From NCBI RefSeq assembly GCF_000282375.1, contig NZ_AKJK01000082.1:1-60540 (forward strand): a stretch of 60,540 nucleotides of DNA, read 5' to 3'. Made by a program: the position numbers and the translations under genes. Positions 16,959-25,711 of the stretch are shown here, piece after piece. Each line of letters begins with the position of its first letter. The first letter of the stretch is position 1. The notes beneath the pieces are model-generated. The model saw only the letters and a program-made list of their open reading frames with translations, was not told the origin of the DNA and did no database searches. Source of the DNA: Pseudomonas sp. GM50 (GTDB lineage Bacteria > Pseudomonadota > Gammaproteobacteria > Pseudomonadales > Pseudomonadaceae).

Positions 16959-19853
16959 TTATTGGCAAGCTTCGCAATCCGGCTCGTCGATAGCGCAAGC
17001 CTTCGGCACTGGAGCAGGGCCGGCAGGGGCTGCCAGGACCGAGTCGTCACCGTGGTTGCCGCCGCTGGAAACAGCGTTCAGCTTACCGGTGTTGATGGTC
17101 GACTTCTCGGTGCTGGTCGCGGCCAGGGCACGGAGGTAGTAGGTGGTTTTCAGACCACGGTACCAGGCCATGCGGTAGGTCACGTCCAGCTTCTTGCCCG
17201 AAGCGCCAGCGATGTACAGGTTCAGCGATTGAGCCTGGTCGATCCACTTCTGACGACGGCTTGCCGCGTCAACGATCCACTTGGTGTCCACTTCGAACGC
17301 AGTTGCGTAGAGCTCTTTGAGTTCTTGCGGGATGCGCTCGATTTGCTGCACCGAACCGTCGTAGTACTTCAGGTCGTTGATCATGACCGAGTCCCACAGA
17401 CCGCGAGCCTTGAGGTCGCGAACCAGGTACGGGTTGATCACGGTGAATTCGCCCGACAGGTTCGATTTCACGTAGAGGTTCTGGTAGGTCGGTTCGATCG
17501 ACTGCGACACGCCAGTGATGTTGGCGATGGTCGCGGTCGGTGCGATGGCCATGATGTTGGAGTTACGAATGCCTTTCTGCACACGGGCGCGAACCGGTGC
17601 CCAGTCCAGGGACTCGTTCAGGTCAACGTCGATGTACTTCTGGCCACGTTGCTCGATCAGGATCTGTTGCGAATCCAGCGGCAGGATGCCTTTGGACCAC
17701 AGCGAACCCTGGAACGTCTCGTAAGCGCCGCGCTCGTCGGCCAGGTCGCAGGAAGCCTGGATCGCGTAGTAGCTGACCGCTTCCATCGACTTGTCGGCGA
17801 ACTCGACGGCAGCGTCGGAACCGTAAGGGATGTGCTGCAGGTACAAAGCGTCCTGGAAGCCCATGATGCCCAGACCGACCGGACGGTGCTTGAAGTTGGA
17901 GTTCTTCGCTTGTGGCACCGAGTAGTAGTTGATGTCGATAACGTTATCGAGCATGCGAACGGCGGTGTTCACGGTGCGTTCCAGCTTGGCGGTGTCCAGC
18001 TTGCCGTTGGTGATGTGGTTCGGCAGGTTGATCGAGCCCAGGTTGCAAACGGCGATCTCGTCCTTGTTGGTGTTCAAGGTGATCTCGGTGCACAGGTTCG
18101 AGCTGTGAACCACGCCCACGTGCTGCTGCGGGCTGCGCAGGTTGCACGGGTCTTTGAAGGTCAGCCATGGGTGGCCGGTTTCAAACAGCATGGACAGCAT
18201 TTTGCGCCACAGGTCTTTGGCCTGGATGGTCTTGAACAGCTTGACCTTGCCTGGGTACTCGGTCAGTGCTTCGTAGTACTCGTAACGCTCTTCGAAGGCC
18301 TTGCCGGTCAGGTCGTGCAGGTCCGGTACTTCGGACGGCGAGAACAGGGTCCACTTGCCGTCATCGAAGACACGCTTCATGAACAGGTCAGGAATCCAGT
18401 TGGCGGTGTTCATGTCGTGGGTACGACGACGATCATCACCGGTGTTCTTGCGCAGCTCGATGAACTCCTCGATGTCCATGTGCCAGGTTTCCAGGTAGGC
18501 ACAGACAGCGCCTTTGCGCTTGCCACCCTGGTTAACGGCGACGGCGGTGTCGTTCACTACTTTCAGGAACGGTACAACGCCCTGGGATTTGCCGTTGGTG
18601 CCCTTGATGTACGAGCCCAGCGCACGAACCGGCGTCCAGTCGTTGCCCAGGCCACCAGCGAATTTCGACAACATGGCGTTGTCGTGGATCGCGTGGTAGA
18701 TGCCCGACAGGTCATCCGGCACGGTGGTCAGGTAGCAGCTCGACAGCTGTGGACGCAAAGTACCGGCGTTGAACAGGGTCGGGGTCGACGACATGTAGTC
18801 GAAGGACGACAACAGGTTGTAGAACTCGATCGCACGGTCTTCTTTGTTCTTCTCTTCGATTGCCAGGCCCATGGCCACGCGCATGAAGAAAATCTGCGGC
18901 AGTTCGAAGCGGATACCGTCCTTGTGGATGAAGTAACGGTCGTACAGGGTTTGCAGGCCCAGGTACGTGAACTGCTGATCGCGCTCGTGGTTGATCGCCT
19001 TGCCGAGTTTTTCCAGGTCGAAGGACGCCAGAACCGGGTTCAGCAATTCGAATTCGATACCTTTGGCGATGTACGCCGGCAGCGCCTTGGCGTACAGGTC
19101 GACCATTTCGTGGTGGGTCGCGCTCTCGGCGACGCCCAGGAAGTTCAGGCCTTCGGCACGCAGGGTGTCCATCAGCAGGCGGGCGGTCACGAACGAGTAG
19201 TTCGGCTCACGCTCGACCAGCGTACGGGCGGTCATCACCAGGGCGGTGTTGACGTCGGTCAGGGCCACGCCGTCGTACAGGTTCTTCAGGGTTTCGCGCT
19301 GGATCAGGTCGCCGTCGACTTCTGCAAGACCTTCGCACGCTTCGGTGACGATGGTGTTCAGGCGACCCATGTCCAGAGGTGCAAGGCTGCCATCGGCGCG
19401 GGTGATGCGGATCGACGGGTGAGCCTGAACCGCTTCCTCGGCAGGGGTGCGTACAGCGCGTTCCTTGGAACGGGCGTCACGGTAGATCACGTAGTCGCGC
19501 GCTACTTTCTGCTCGCCGGCACGCATCAGGGCCAGTTCGACCTGGTCCTGGATTTCTTCGATGTGGATGGTGCCGCCCGATGGCATGCGACGCTTGAAGG
19601 TCGCGGTGACCTGTTCGGTCAGGCGGGCAACGGTGTCGTGGATGCGCGACGAAGCGGCAGCGGTGCCGCCTTCAACTGCAAGAAACGCTTTGGTGATGGC
19701 GACGGTGATTTTGTCATCGGTGTAAGGAACGACAGTCCCGTTACGCTTGATCACGCGCAGCTGGCCAGGCGCGGTGGCGGACAGATCCGAATTCGAATCG
19801 GCGGCCTGCGGCAAGGTGCCCTGCGGGTTCTCGCGAGTTGTGTCGGTTTGCAT
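16959..19853 (-). CDS. nrdA: Class I ribonucleotide reductase alpha subunit NrdA
   Basis: 964 residues from ATG 19853 (GTGGAG upstream; an ATG at 19871 would add six residues). Two N-terminal ATP-cone domains are visible (GQLRVIKRNGTVVPYTDDKI and HPSIRITRADGSLAPLDM), the arrangement known for Pseudomonas NrdA. Catalytic core motifs are present: RPQLSSCYLTTVPDDL, NLCTEITLNT and VCNLGSINLPNH. The C-terminus carries cysteines in CAIDEPDCEACQ for reductant delivery. It converts ribonucleotides to deoxyribonucleotides with NrdB. No nrdB lies on either side here. The upstream region has a DnaA box and a palindrome that may be an NrdR-type site. Confidence 0.95.
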   Translation of the reverse strand: MQTDTTRENPQGTLPQAADSNSDLSATAPGQLRVIKRNGTVVPYTDDKITVAITKAFLAVEGGTAAASSRIHDTVARLTEQVTATFKRRMPSGGTIHIEEIQDQVELALMRAGEQKVARDYVIYRDARSKERAVRTPAEEAVQAHPSIRITRADGSLAPLDMGRLNTIVTEACEGLAEVDGDLIQRETLKNLYDGVALTDVNTALVMTARTLVEREPNYSFVTARLLMDTLRAEGLNFLGVAESATHHEMVDLYAKALPAYIAKGIEFELLNPVLASFDLEKLGKAINHERDQQFTYLGLQTLYDRYFIHKDGIRFELPQIFFMRVAMGLAIEEKNKEDRAIEFYNLLSSFDYMSSTPTLFNAGTLRPQLSSCYLTTVPDDLSGIYHAIHDNAMLSKFAGGLGNDWTPVRALGSYIKGTNGKSQGVVPFLKVVNDTAVAVNQGGKRKGAVCAYLETWHMDIEEFIELRKNTGDDRRRTHDMNTANWIPDLFMKRVFDDGKWTLFSPSEVPDLHDLTGKAFEERYEYYEALTEYPGKVKLFKTIQAKDLWRKMLSMLFETGHPWLTFKDPCNLRSPQQHVGVVHSSNLCTEITLNTNKDEIAVCNLGSINLPNHITNGKLDTAKLERTVNTAVRMLDNVIDINYYSVPQAKNSNFKHRPVGLGIMGFQDALYLQHIPYGSDAAVEFADKSMEAVSYYAIQASCDLADERGAYETFQGSLWSKGILPLDSQQILIEQRGQKYIDVDLNESLDWAPVRARVQKGIRNSNIMAIAPTATIANITGVSQSIEPTYQNLYVKSNLSGEFTVINPYLVRDLKARGLWDSVMINDLKYYDGSVQQIERIPQELKELYATAFEVDTKWIVDAASRRQKWIDQAQSLNLYIAGASGKKLDVTYRMAWYRGLKTTYYLRALAATSTEKSTINTGKLNAVSSGGNHGDDSVLAAPAGPAPVPKACAIDEPDCEACQ

Positions 19854-20212
19854 GGGGGGTTGTCTCCACATTCTCTATGTTTGTTTGGGCACCATCAGGG
19901 TGCCCACCGTTCTGTCCTGAAGCACTACAACCGACGTGGCGTCGGGCATAACAACTTCGGGACAGTAGGAAAAGGCTAATGATGCCGCTTCCTTGCCGAA
20001 GTCTTTGGCCGCGAGCCAGGGCTCGAAGCCGGATTCCTTTCAGGGGTGCCAGTTTTGACTGCAACACCCGTACCGTTCTGGCTGTTCTGGCCTGAAAAAA
20101 CGGTGCCATCCGCACATGCGGTTTGGGCTTGTAAAATCGTGCTTGGTTCAACCATAAACAGGCAATAAAGCACTTGAGTTTCTGGTCTGAAATGTGGTTG
20201 GGCTTTTAAGCT

Positions 20213-20234
20213 AAAACCCTACATGTAGGGTTTT
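20213..20234. promoter_or_regulatory. Perfect 22-bp palindrome upstream of nrdA (NrdR-box-like or terminator-like)
   Basis: AAAACCCTACA directly followed by its reverse complement. The central 16 bp (20216-20231) agree with the NrdR box ACACTATATATAGTGT at 12 positions. The palindrome is followed by more T, so as RNA it could also fold as an intrinsic terminator on the plus strand. Confidence 0.45.
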
Positions 20235-20288
20235 TTTGGCGCCGAGGTACAAGATAATGCGTTTTGGAGGGTGTTGCAACGTACTACC

Positions 20289-20297
20289 TGTGGATAA
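20289..20297. promoter_or_regulatory. DnaA box upstream of nrdA
   Basis: TGTGGATAA is the reverse complement of the strict DnaA box TTATCCACA. A one-mismatch copy TGTGCGTAA lies at 20301-20309. DnaA is a known regulator of nrdAB in E. coli. Confidence 0.5.
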
Positions 20298-20588
20298 ACC
20301 TGTGCGTAAATTGTGTGTGAAAGGTGGAACGAGCGTGTAGGCCGCGACCTAGCTGGAGCGGACCGTTTTTCACTGATTTTCAACGATTGAAAACAGTCAT
20401 TCGGATTTTTAAGGGCGCGAACCCTATCACAAAAAACCGCTGTGTCCGAACGCATTTACCCGCTTGTGTTCCAGACGTGCGCCGTTTATACAATCGGCCA
20501 ATGCAGATGCATTCTTATCCTCCCCAATCATTACAAAAAGACGGGCGGATCCTTCCTTTTAAAGTGATGTTGGCAAGCAGAGGTCACC

Positions 20589-21311
20589 GTGGAGCAAGAA
20601 GTCTGGCAGGTATTGATTGTCGAGGACGACCAGCGTCTGGCCGAACTGACTCGTGACTACCTCGAAGCCAACGGCCTGCGTGTGTCGATCGAGGGCAACG
20701 GCGCTCTCGCCGCGGCACGCATCATCAAGGAAAAACCGGACCTGGTGATCCTCGACCTGATGCTCCCGGGCGAAGATGGCCTGAGCATTTGCCGCAAGGT
20801 TCGCGACAAGTATGACGGCCCGATCCTGATGCTCACCGCGCGCACCGATGACACCGATCAAATCCTCGGCCTCGACCTCGGCGCTGATGACTACGTCTGC
20901 AAACCGGTTCGCCCACGCCTGCTGCTGGCGCGCATCCAGGCCTTGTTGCGGCGCAGTGAACCCCCTGAAACCGCTCCGGAAAAACAACGGCGTCTGCAGT
21001 TCGGCCCGTTGGTGGTGGACAACGCGTTGCGCGAGGCCTGGCTGCATGACAAAGGCATCGAGTTGACCAGTGCCGAGTTCGATTTGCTCTGGCTGCTGGT
21101 GGCCAACGCCGGGCGTATTCTGTCTCGCGAGGAAATATTCACTGCGCTGCGTGGTATCGGTTATGACGGCCAGGACCGTTCCATCGACGTGCGCATTTCA
21201 CGCATCCGCCCGAAGATCGGCGATGACCCGGAGCATCCGCGGCTGATCAAAACCATCCGCAGCAAAGGCTATCTGTTCGTTCCTGAAGCCTGCGCAGACA
21301 TGTCGCTGTGA
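20589..21311 (+). CDS. OmpR-family response regulator (RstA-like)
   Basis: 240 residues from GTG 20589. The receiver domain (about 8-120) has LIVEDDQRLAELT, probable phospho-acceptor Asp56 in LVILDLMLPGEDG, and Lys in YVCKPVRPR. A winged-helix domain follows, with ELTSAEFDLLWLL and the recognition region DRSIDVRISRIRPKIGDD, ending in the beta-hairpin IRSKGYLFVPE. It is translationally coupled to the kinase downstream (GTGA overlap). In other pseudomonads the homologous pair also lies next to nrdA. Targets are unknown. Confidence 0.9.
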   Translation: MEQEVWQVLIVEDDQRLAELTRDYLEANGLRVSIEGNGALAAARIIKEKPDLVILDLMLPGEDGLSICRKVRDKYDGPILMLTARTDDTDQILGLDLGADDYVCKPVRPRLLLARIQALLRRSEPPETAPEKQRRLQFGPLVVDNALREAWLHDKGIELTSAEFDLLWLLVANAGRILSREEIFTALRGIGYDGQDRSIDVRISRIRPKIGDDPEHPRLIKTIRSKGYLFVPEACADMSL

Positions 21312-22918
21312 ACTCGATCTTCCTGCGCATTTATGGCGGCATGTGCGCGGCGCTGATTCTGGTGGCCGTGCTCGGCGTGCTGGCCTTGCACCTGCTTAAC
21401 CAGGTGCGCAGCGAGCAATACCGCGAGCGCCTGGCCCACGGCACGTTCTCGCTGATGGCCGATAACCTGCAGCCGATGAACGAAACCGAGCGCCACCGGG
21501 CCTTGCTGGTGTGGGAGCGCTTGCTCGGGATTCCGTTGGCGCTGAAGACATTCCCCCAGACCGACCTCGACCTGACCCAGCGCACCCGTGTGCTGCGCGG
21601 TCAGGCACTGGTGGAGCAGACCGGCCCGCATGCGGCGAAGGTTTACCGTTTGGTCAGCGACAAAGAACAACTGGTGCTCACCGGGGAAGTCCAGCAGATC
21701 AGCGAACAACTGGCGCGGGCGACCATTTACCTGTTGGCTGATGAACTGGTGCGCTACCCGGTGGCCGAGCAGCCCAAGCGTCTGGCGCAGTTAAAGGAAG
21801 AGAAGGGTTTCGGTTTTGATCTGCAATTGGTCACGATCGATCAGGCCGACATGGACGAAGACCAGAGTCGCCGCGTGTCCGAAGGCGACACAGTCATGGC
21901 GCTGGGTAAGGGCGGCGATTCGATCCGGGTGTTTGCCGGCATGGTCGGTACGCCGTGGGTACTGGAAATCGGCCCGCTGTATCAAATGAATCCTTACCCG
22001 CCCGAGTGGCTGGTGCTGATTGCGGCCCTTGGCCTGAGCCTGATCGGTTTGATCGTCTATCTGTTGGTGCGTCAGCTGGAGCGTCGTTTGCGCGGGCTGG
22101 AAGCCGCCGCCACGCGCATCGCCAAGGGCAGCCTGGAAACCCGCGTACCGGCACGCGGCGCGGACTCGGTGGGGCGCCTGGCCTCGGCGTTCAACGGCAT
22201 GGCCGAGCACTTGCAGCAATTGTTGGCGATTCAGCGAGAACTGGTGCGCGCCGTGTCCCATGAACTGCGCACGCCAGTCGCGCGTTTGCGTTTTGGCCTG
22301 GAGATGATCGGTTCGGCCACCACGCCGCAAGCGCTGGAAAAGTACCGCGAGGGCATGGACCACGACATCGAGGACCTCGATCGGCTGGTCGACGAGATGC
22401 TCACCTATGCGCGGCTGGAGCAAGGTTCGCCGGCGCTGAATTTTCAGCGGATCGATCTGGATGCGTTGGTCAATCAGGTGATCGAAGAGTTGGCGCCACT
22501 GCGCGCCGAGGTCACGGTACAGCGCGGTTTGTGCCTGTCGGCCGCTGATTGCGACGACGCCTGGGTCGAGGCCGAACCGCGTTACTTGCACAGGGCGTTG
22601 CAGAACCTGGTGAGCAACGCCATGCGCCACGCGCAGTCACGGGTGACCGTCAGCTATCAGGTGGGGCAGCAGCGCTGTCGGGTGGATGTCGAGGATGACG
22701 GGCCGGGCGTGCCGGAAACCGCCTGGGAGAAAATCTTCACCCCGTTCCTGCGCCTCGATGACAGCCGCACCCGTGCCTCGGGCGGGCATGGGTTGGGGTT
22801 GTCGATCGTGCGGCGAATCATTCATTGGCATGACGGGCGAGCGTTGATCGGCAAGAGCAAAAGCCTGGGCGGGGCCTGTTTCAGTTTGAGCTGGCCGAGG
22901 AATCAGGAGCGGCGGTGA
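21308..22918 (+). CDS. Membrane sensor histidine kinase (RstB-like)
   Basis: 536 residues from GTG 21308, overlapping the regulator's stop. The first transmembrane segment is at about 10-30, followed by a long periplasmic RstB-type domain. A second transmembrane segment (LVLIAALGLSLIGLIVYLLV) follows near 235-255. Then come HAMP, the H-box RAVSHELRTPVARL with His318, N-box NLVSNAMRHA, G1 VEDDGPGVP and G2 GGHGLGLSIVRRI. All catalytic boxes are intact. It presumably phosphorylates the upstream RstA-like regulator. The stimulus cannot be read from sequence. Confidence 0.9.
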   Translation: MNSIFLRIYGGMCAALILVAVLGVLALHLLNQVRSEQYRERLAHGTFSLMADNLQPMNETERHRALLVWERLLGIPLALKTFPQTDLDLTQRTRVLRGQALVEQTGPHAAKVYRLVSDKEQLVLTGEVQQISEQLARATIYLLADELVRYPVAEQPKRLAQLKEEKGFGFDLQLVTIDQADMDEDQSRRVSEGDTVMALGKGGDSIRVFAGMVGTPWVLEIGPLYQMNPYPPEWLVLIAALGLSLIGLIVYLLVRQLERRLRGLEAAATRIAKGSLETRVPARGADSVGRLASAFNGMAEHLQQLLAIQRELVRAVSHELRTPVARLRFGLEMIGSATTPQALEKYREGMDHDIEDLDRLVDEMLTYARLEQGSPALNFQRIDLDALVNQVIEELAPLRAEVTVQRGLCLSAADCDDAWVEAEPRYLHRALQNLVSNAMRHAQSRVTVSYQVGQQRCRVDVEDDGPGVPETAWEKIFTPFLRLDDSRTRASGGHGLGLSIVRRIIHWHDGRALIGKSKSLGGACFSLSWPRNQERR

Positions 22919-22942
22919 GATTTTTGTTGTCTGGACAATCGC

Positions 22943-23010
22943 CTTCGCGGGCAAGCCTCGCTCCTACAGGATTCACACAACTCCCGTAGGAGCGAGGCTT
23001 GCCCGCGAAG
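22943..23010. repeat. REP-type pair (GTAGGAGCGAGGCTTGCCCGCGAA family)
   Basis: CTTCGCGGGCAAGCCTCGCT and its reverse complement, between the convergent kinase and PPTase genes. The family recurs at 49267 and 60480. Confidence 0.9.
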
Positions 23011-23035
23011 AGGCCCTGTCAGGCGCTACAAATCC

Positions 23036-23761
23036 TCAGGCCTTGATACTGACCAGACTCAACAACTGCCCATCCATCACTGCAAATTGCGCGTCCAGCT
23101 CAGTGCCGTGACGCCATTCACTGGACAAGTCGGTCAGCAAGCGCAACCGCACTTCACCACCCGCGCTCCACTCCAGCACTTCGGCGTGTTCGAAATAGAA
23201 GCGCTTCTGCACGATCGGGTAGAGCGCCTTGAACAGGCTCTCCTTCACCGAAAACGTCAGCGTCACCAGCATTGCCAATTGATCGCCAGCCCCGGCGGCC
23301 ATGCGCTGCAACTCAGGCCCGGTGAGGATTTCCCCGGCCAGGCGTTCGGCGCGCTCCGCATCGAGCAGGTTTTCCAGGTCCATCCCCAGACCGCGCCAGT
23401 GCGCCTTGTTCGCGACAATCGCAGCGGCCCGGCCGGTGCTGTGGGTGATCGAGCCGGTGATATGCGCCGGCCACACCGGTGCGCGGTCTTCGCCGATGGC
23501 CGGAATGAAACTCAGCCCTTCCAGTTGTTGCAACGCCGCCCGAGCGCAGACTCGCCCGGCGAGAAACTCGGCCTGGCGCTTGGCCACCGAACGCTGGATG
23601 CTCGCAGGCGGCTCGATGGCGCTGCGCTGGAAATCATCACTGGCCAGTTGCCTGGTATCGAAGTGGGTACCCAGCAGGACCGTATCGGGCAGCGCAAACG
23701 GCAGCGGCCAATGGGCGTCGAGTGGGGTGCAGCAGGCGGGTAGGGCGGGGACGGAATTCAT
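23036..23761 (-). CDS. 4'-phosphopantetheinyl transferase (EntD/PcpS type)
   Basis: 241 residues from ATG 23761 (an in-frame ATG at 23770 would add three). Sfp/EntD motifs are present: the Mg-binding GLGMDLE followed by AERLAGEILTGPE, and the FSVKESLFKALYP motif that replaces WxxKEA. The enzyme moves phosphopantetheine from CoA to carrier proteins of fatty-acid, siderophore and other NRPS/PKS synthases. In P. aeruginosa PcpS is the only such enzyme and also lies near nrdA and next to a dienelactone hydrolase gene, as here. A much longer upstream frame passes through REP sequence and is not used. Confidence 0.9.
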   Translation of the reverse strand: MNSVPALPACCTPLDAHWPLPFALPDTVLLGTHFDTRQLASDDFQRSAIEPPASIQRSVAKRQAEFLAGRVCARAALQQLEGLSFIPAIGEDRAPVWPAHITGSITHSTGRAAAIVANKAHWRGLGMDLENLLDAERAERLAGEILTGPELQRMAAGAGDQLAMLVTLTFSVKESLFKALYPIVQKRFYFEHAEVLEWSAGGEVRLRLLTDLSSEWRHGTELDAQFAVMDGQLLSLVSIKA

Positions 23762-23813
23762 GACGGGCATTTTGCCGTCTGGCGCGATGGCTGGGTAGTG
23801 GTAGCAGGGCTTT

Positions 23814-23945
23814 TGTGGCGAGGGGGCTTGCCCCCGTTGGGTTGCGAAGCAGCCCCAAACCCTGCAATCGCATTCCGACAGATGCACTGCGTTCGCCGGT
23901 TCACGACTGCTTCGCAGCCGAACGGGGGCAAGCCCCCTCACCACA
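23814..23945. repeat. REP-type pair (GTGGCGAGGGGGCTTGCCCCCGTT family)
   Basis: TGTGGCGAGGGGGCTTGCCC on the left and the reverse complement (one mismatch, CCCTCACCACA) on the right, with a GCGAAGCAG...CTTCGCAGC inner stem, between the PPTase and dienelactone hydrolase genes. Confidence 0.85.
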
Positions 23946-23978
23946 GGGAGCAATGCTCGGCTCAATGCTGTTGGTGTG

Positions 23979-24770
23979 TCAGCCAAATATCTTCTTGAAA
24001 AACGCCTGCATATCCGCCCAGGACTTCTCATCCGCGGTTTTGCTGTAGCCAATGTCCGGCCCGCCGTGGTCGCCATGGCTCAGACGATCCGCCTCGGGGT
24101 TGCTGAACCCGTGCTTGGCGCCTTCGAGGGTGACAAACTTGTAGTCGGCATTGGCCTTGTCCATTTCCGTCTTGAACGCTGCCACGTTTTGCGCCGTGAC
24201 CATGCTGTCCAGAGCGCCATGCTCCACCAGGACTTTCGCCTTCACGCTGCCAGGCGTCGCTGGCGTATTGGTCACCAGCGCGCCGTGGAAACTCACCACG
24301 CCCGCCAGCGGCACGCCTTGACGCGCCGCATCCAGCACCACCTTGCCGCCAAAGCAGTAACCGATAGCCGCCAGTTTGGCCGGATCGGTCTGTGGTTGTT
24401 TCTTCAGCAAGTCGAGCCCGGCCTGAAACCGCGCGCTGGCCGCCGCGCTGTCCTTCAATGCTGCCTGCATGAAGGCCATGGCGTCCTTGGCGTGTTCGGT
24501 GTTCTTGCCGTCGCCAAACATGTCGATCGCCAGCGCGCTGTAGCCCAGACCGGCCAGATCACGGGCGCGACGCTTGGCGTAGTCGTTGAGGCCCCACCAT
24601 TCATGCACCACCACCACGCCCGGGCGCGGGCCTTTGATGGCGTCGTCGTAGGCGTAATAGCCGATCAACTTGGTGCCGTCGGCACTCTGGTAGGGAATTT
24701 CCTGGGTCTGGATGGCGGCCTGGCTGACCCCGCTCAGAGCCAGTAACACGAGGGCGAGGAACACACGCAT
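23979..24770 (-). CDS. Dienelactone hydrolase family protein, secreted
   Basis: 263 residues from ATG 24770, chosen because a full Shine-Dalgarno AAGGAGGT sits seven bases upstream. An N-terminal signal peptide ends near Ala18-Ala19, so the protein is periplasmic, unlike classical cytoplasmic ClcD-type enzymes. The alpha/beta-hydrolase triad of this family is visible as Cys139 in IGYCFGG, Asp188 in HGALDSM and His220 in EGAKHGF. The natural ester or lactone substrate is unknown. It is divergent from oprH. Confidence 0.88.
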   Translation of the reverse strand: MRVFLALVLLALSGVSQAAIQTQEIPYQSADGTKLIGYYAYDDAIKGPRPGVVVVHEWWGLNDYAKRRARDLAGLGYSALAIDMFGDGKNTEHAKDAMAFMQAALKDSAAASARFQAGLDLLKKQPQTDPAKLAAIGYCFGGKVVLDAARQGVPLAGVVSFHGALVTNTPATPGSVKAKVLVEHGALDSMVTAQNVAAFKTEMDKANADYKFVTLEGAKHGFSNPEADRLSHGDHGGPDIGYSKTADEKSWADMQAFFKKIFG

Positions 24771-24817
24771 GATCAAACCTCCTTATCAAGAGTCGTCAGA
24801 ACAGCGTAGTTGATTTG

Positions 24818-24845
24818 ATTCAGCTCAGGTTCAGAGTGCGTTCAG
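24818..24845 (+). promoter_or_regulatory. PhoP box of oprH-phoPQ (three hexamers)
   Basis: ATTCAG, GTTCAG and GTTCAG begin at 24818, 24829 and 24840, exactly 11 bp apart with 5-bp gaps. Direct hexamers with 11-bp period are the hallmark of PhoP sites, and the position 73 bp before oprH fits auto-regulation. Confidence 0.7.
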
Positions 24846-24917
24846 GGGCAGTACAGGGAGGGGTCAGTAACCTTGCCCCGTACCCAAAAAGCACATAGCG
24901 CATGAGGAAACTCCCCA

Positions 24918-25520
24918 ATGACTACTTTTAAAAAACTGCTTCTGGCTTTCACCGTGATGGGCGCCAGTGTCGCGGCCCACGCCGATACCACCAATTTTGC
25001 GGGCCTGACCTTTGGCCAGACCAGCGACAAGGTTAAAAAATCCAGCGCCCTGAACGACAATCTCAACCACCCGAACGCCGACGGTGTGATCGGCAAGGAC
25101 AACACCTGGGGCGCGCGTCTGGGCCAGCAAGACAGCAAGGGCCGCTACTACGCCACTTATGACAACGTGTCGGGCTCGCACAATGGCATTAAACTGCGTC
25201 AGGAAAACCTGCTGGGCAGTTACGATCTGTTCTACCCGGTGGGTGGCAGTACCAAATTGTTCGGCGGTGCCACCGCCGGTTTGACCAAACTGACTCAGGA
25301 GTCGCCAGGCTTCAGCCGCGACAGCGACATCGGTTACGCCATTGGCGGCCAGGTCGGTGTATTGCAGCAAGTTTCGCAAAACACCTCGGTCGAGCTGGGT
25401 TACCGTTACCTGCGCAGCAACGCCAGCACCGAGATGAGCGAGCGCGGCGGCAGCAAACAAGGTTCGCTGGACTTGACCAGCAGCGCCCAGACCTACCTGT
25501 CCGCCAACTACGCTTTCTAA
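24918..25520 (+). CDS. oprH: Outer membrane protein OprH
   Basis: 200 residues with a signal peptide cleaved after ...GASVAAHA (residue 22). The mature part alternates hydrophobic residues as in a small eight-stranded beta-barrel and ends with an aromatic residue (LSANYAF), the outer-membrane insertion signal. OprH is made under low Mg2+ and stabilises LPS, contributing to polymyxin resistance. The gene precedes phoP and phoQ as in P. aeruginosa, with a REP pair in the 190-bp gap. Confidence 0.92.
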   Translation: MTTFKKLLLAFTVMGASVAAHADTTNFAGLTFGQTSDKVKKSSALNDNLNHPNADGVIGKDNTWGARLGQQDSKGRYYATYDNVSGSHNGIKLRQENLLGSYDLFYPVGGSTKLFGGATAGLTKLTQESPGFSRDSDIGYAIGGQVGVLQQVSQNTSVELGYRYLRSNASTEMSERGGSKQGSLDLTSSAQTYLSANYAF

Positions 25521-25559
25521 AAAAGCGTTTCGCGGCCAGTCGGTTAAGCCGCGCAAACT

Positions 25560-25650
25560 TGTGGGAGCGAGCCTGCTCGCGATGACGGCGGTACATTCAG
25601 CATCAATATTGGCTGACCCACCGCTATCGCGAGCAGGCTCGCTCCCACAG
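25560..25650. repeat. REP-type pair between oprH and phoP (GTGGGAGCGAGCCTGCTCGCGA family)
   Basis: GTGGGAGCGAGCCTGCTCGC and its reverse complement. Such structures can stop 3' decay and may lower phoPQ relative to oprH mRNA. Confidence 0.88.
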
Positions 25651-25711
25651 GTCGCCCTGTCAGCCATTGAAGTTTGTCTTTTGGAGATGTTGATTTGCCC
25701 AGGAGAGCGTT

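Larger units (their letters stand above)
19854..20588. other. Divergent intergenic region nrdA / RstA-like regulator
   Basis: 735 bp without a convincing gene. It contains a perfect palindrome (20213-20234) and a DnaA box (20289-20297), so the leftward nrdA leader is probably long. Nothing coding is supported. Confidence 0.6.

Noticed and set aside
16734..16993. Short frames within REP arms (ASRAGSLPH- or GASLLAM-type peptides)
   Set aside because: These peptides recur wherever this REP family occurs and reflect repeat sequence rather than genes.
16962..19979. 1005-codon open frame antisense to nrdA
   Set aside because: It mirrors the full-length, well-conserved nrdA. High GC at third positions keeps the opposite frame open, and the deduced protein shows no domain.
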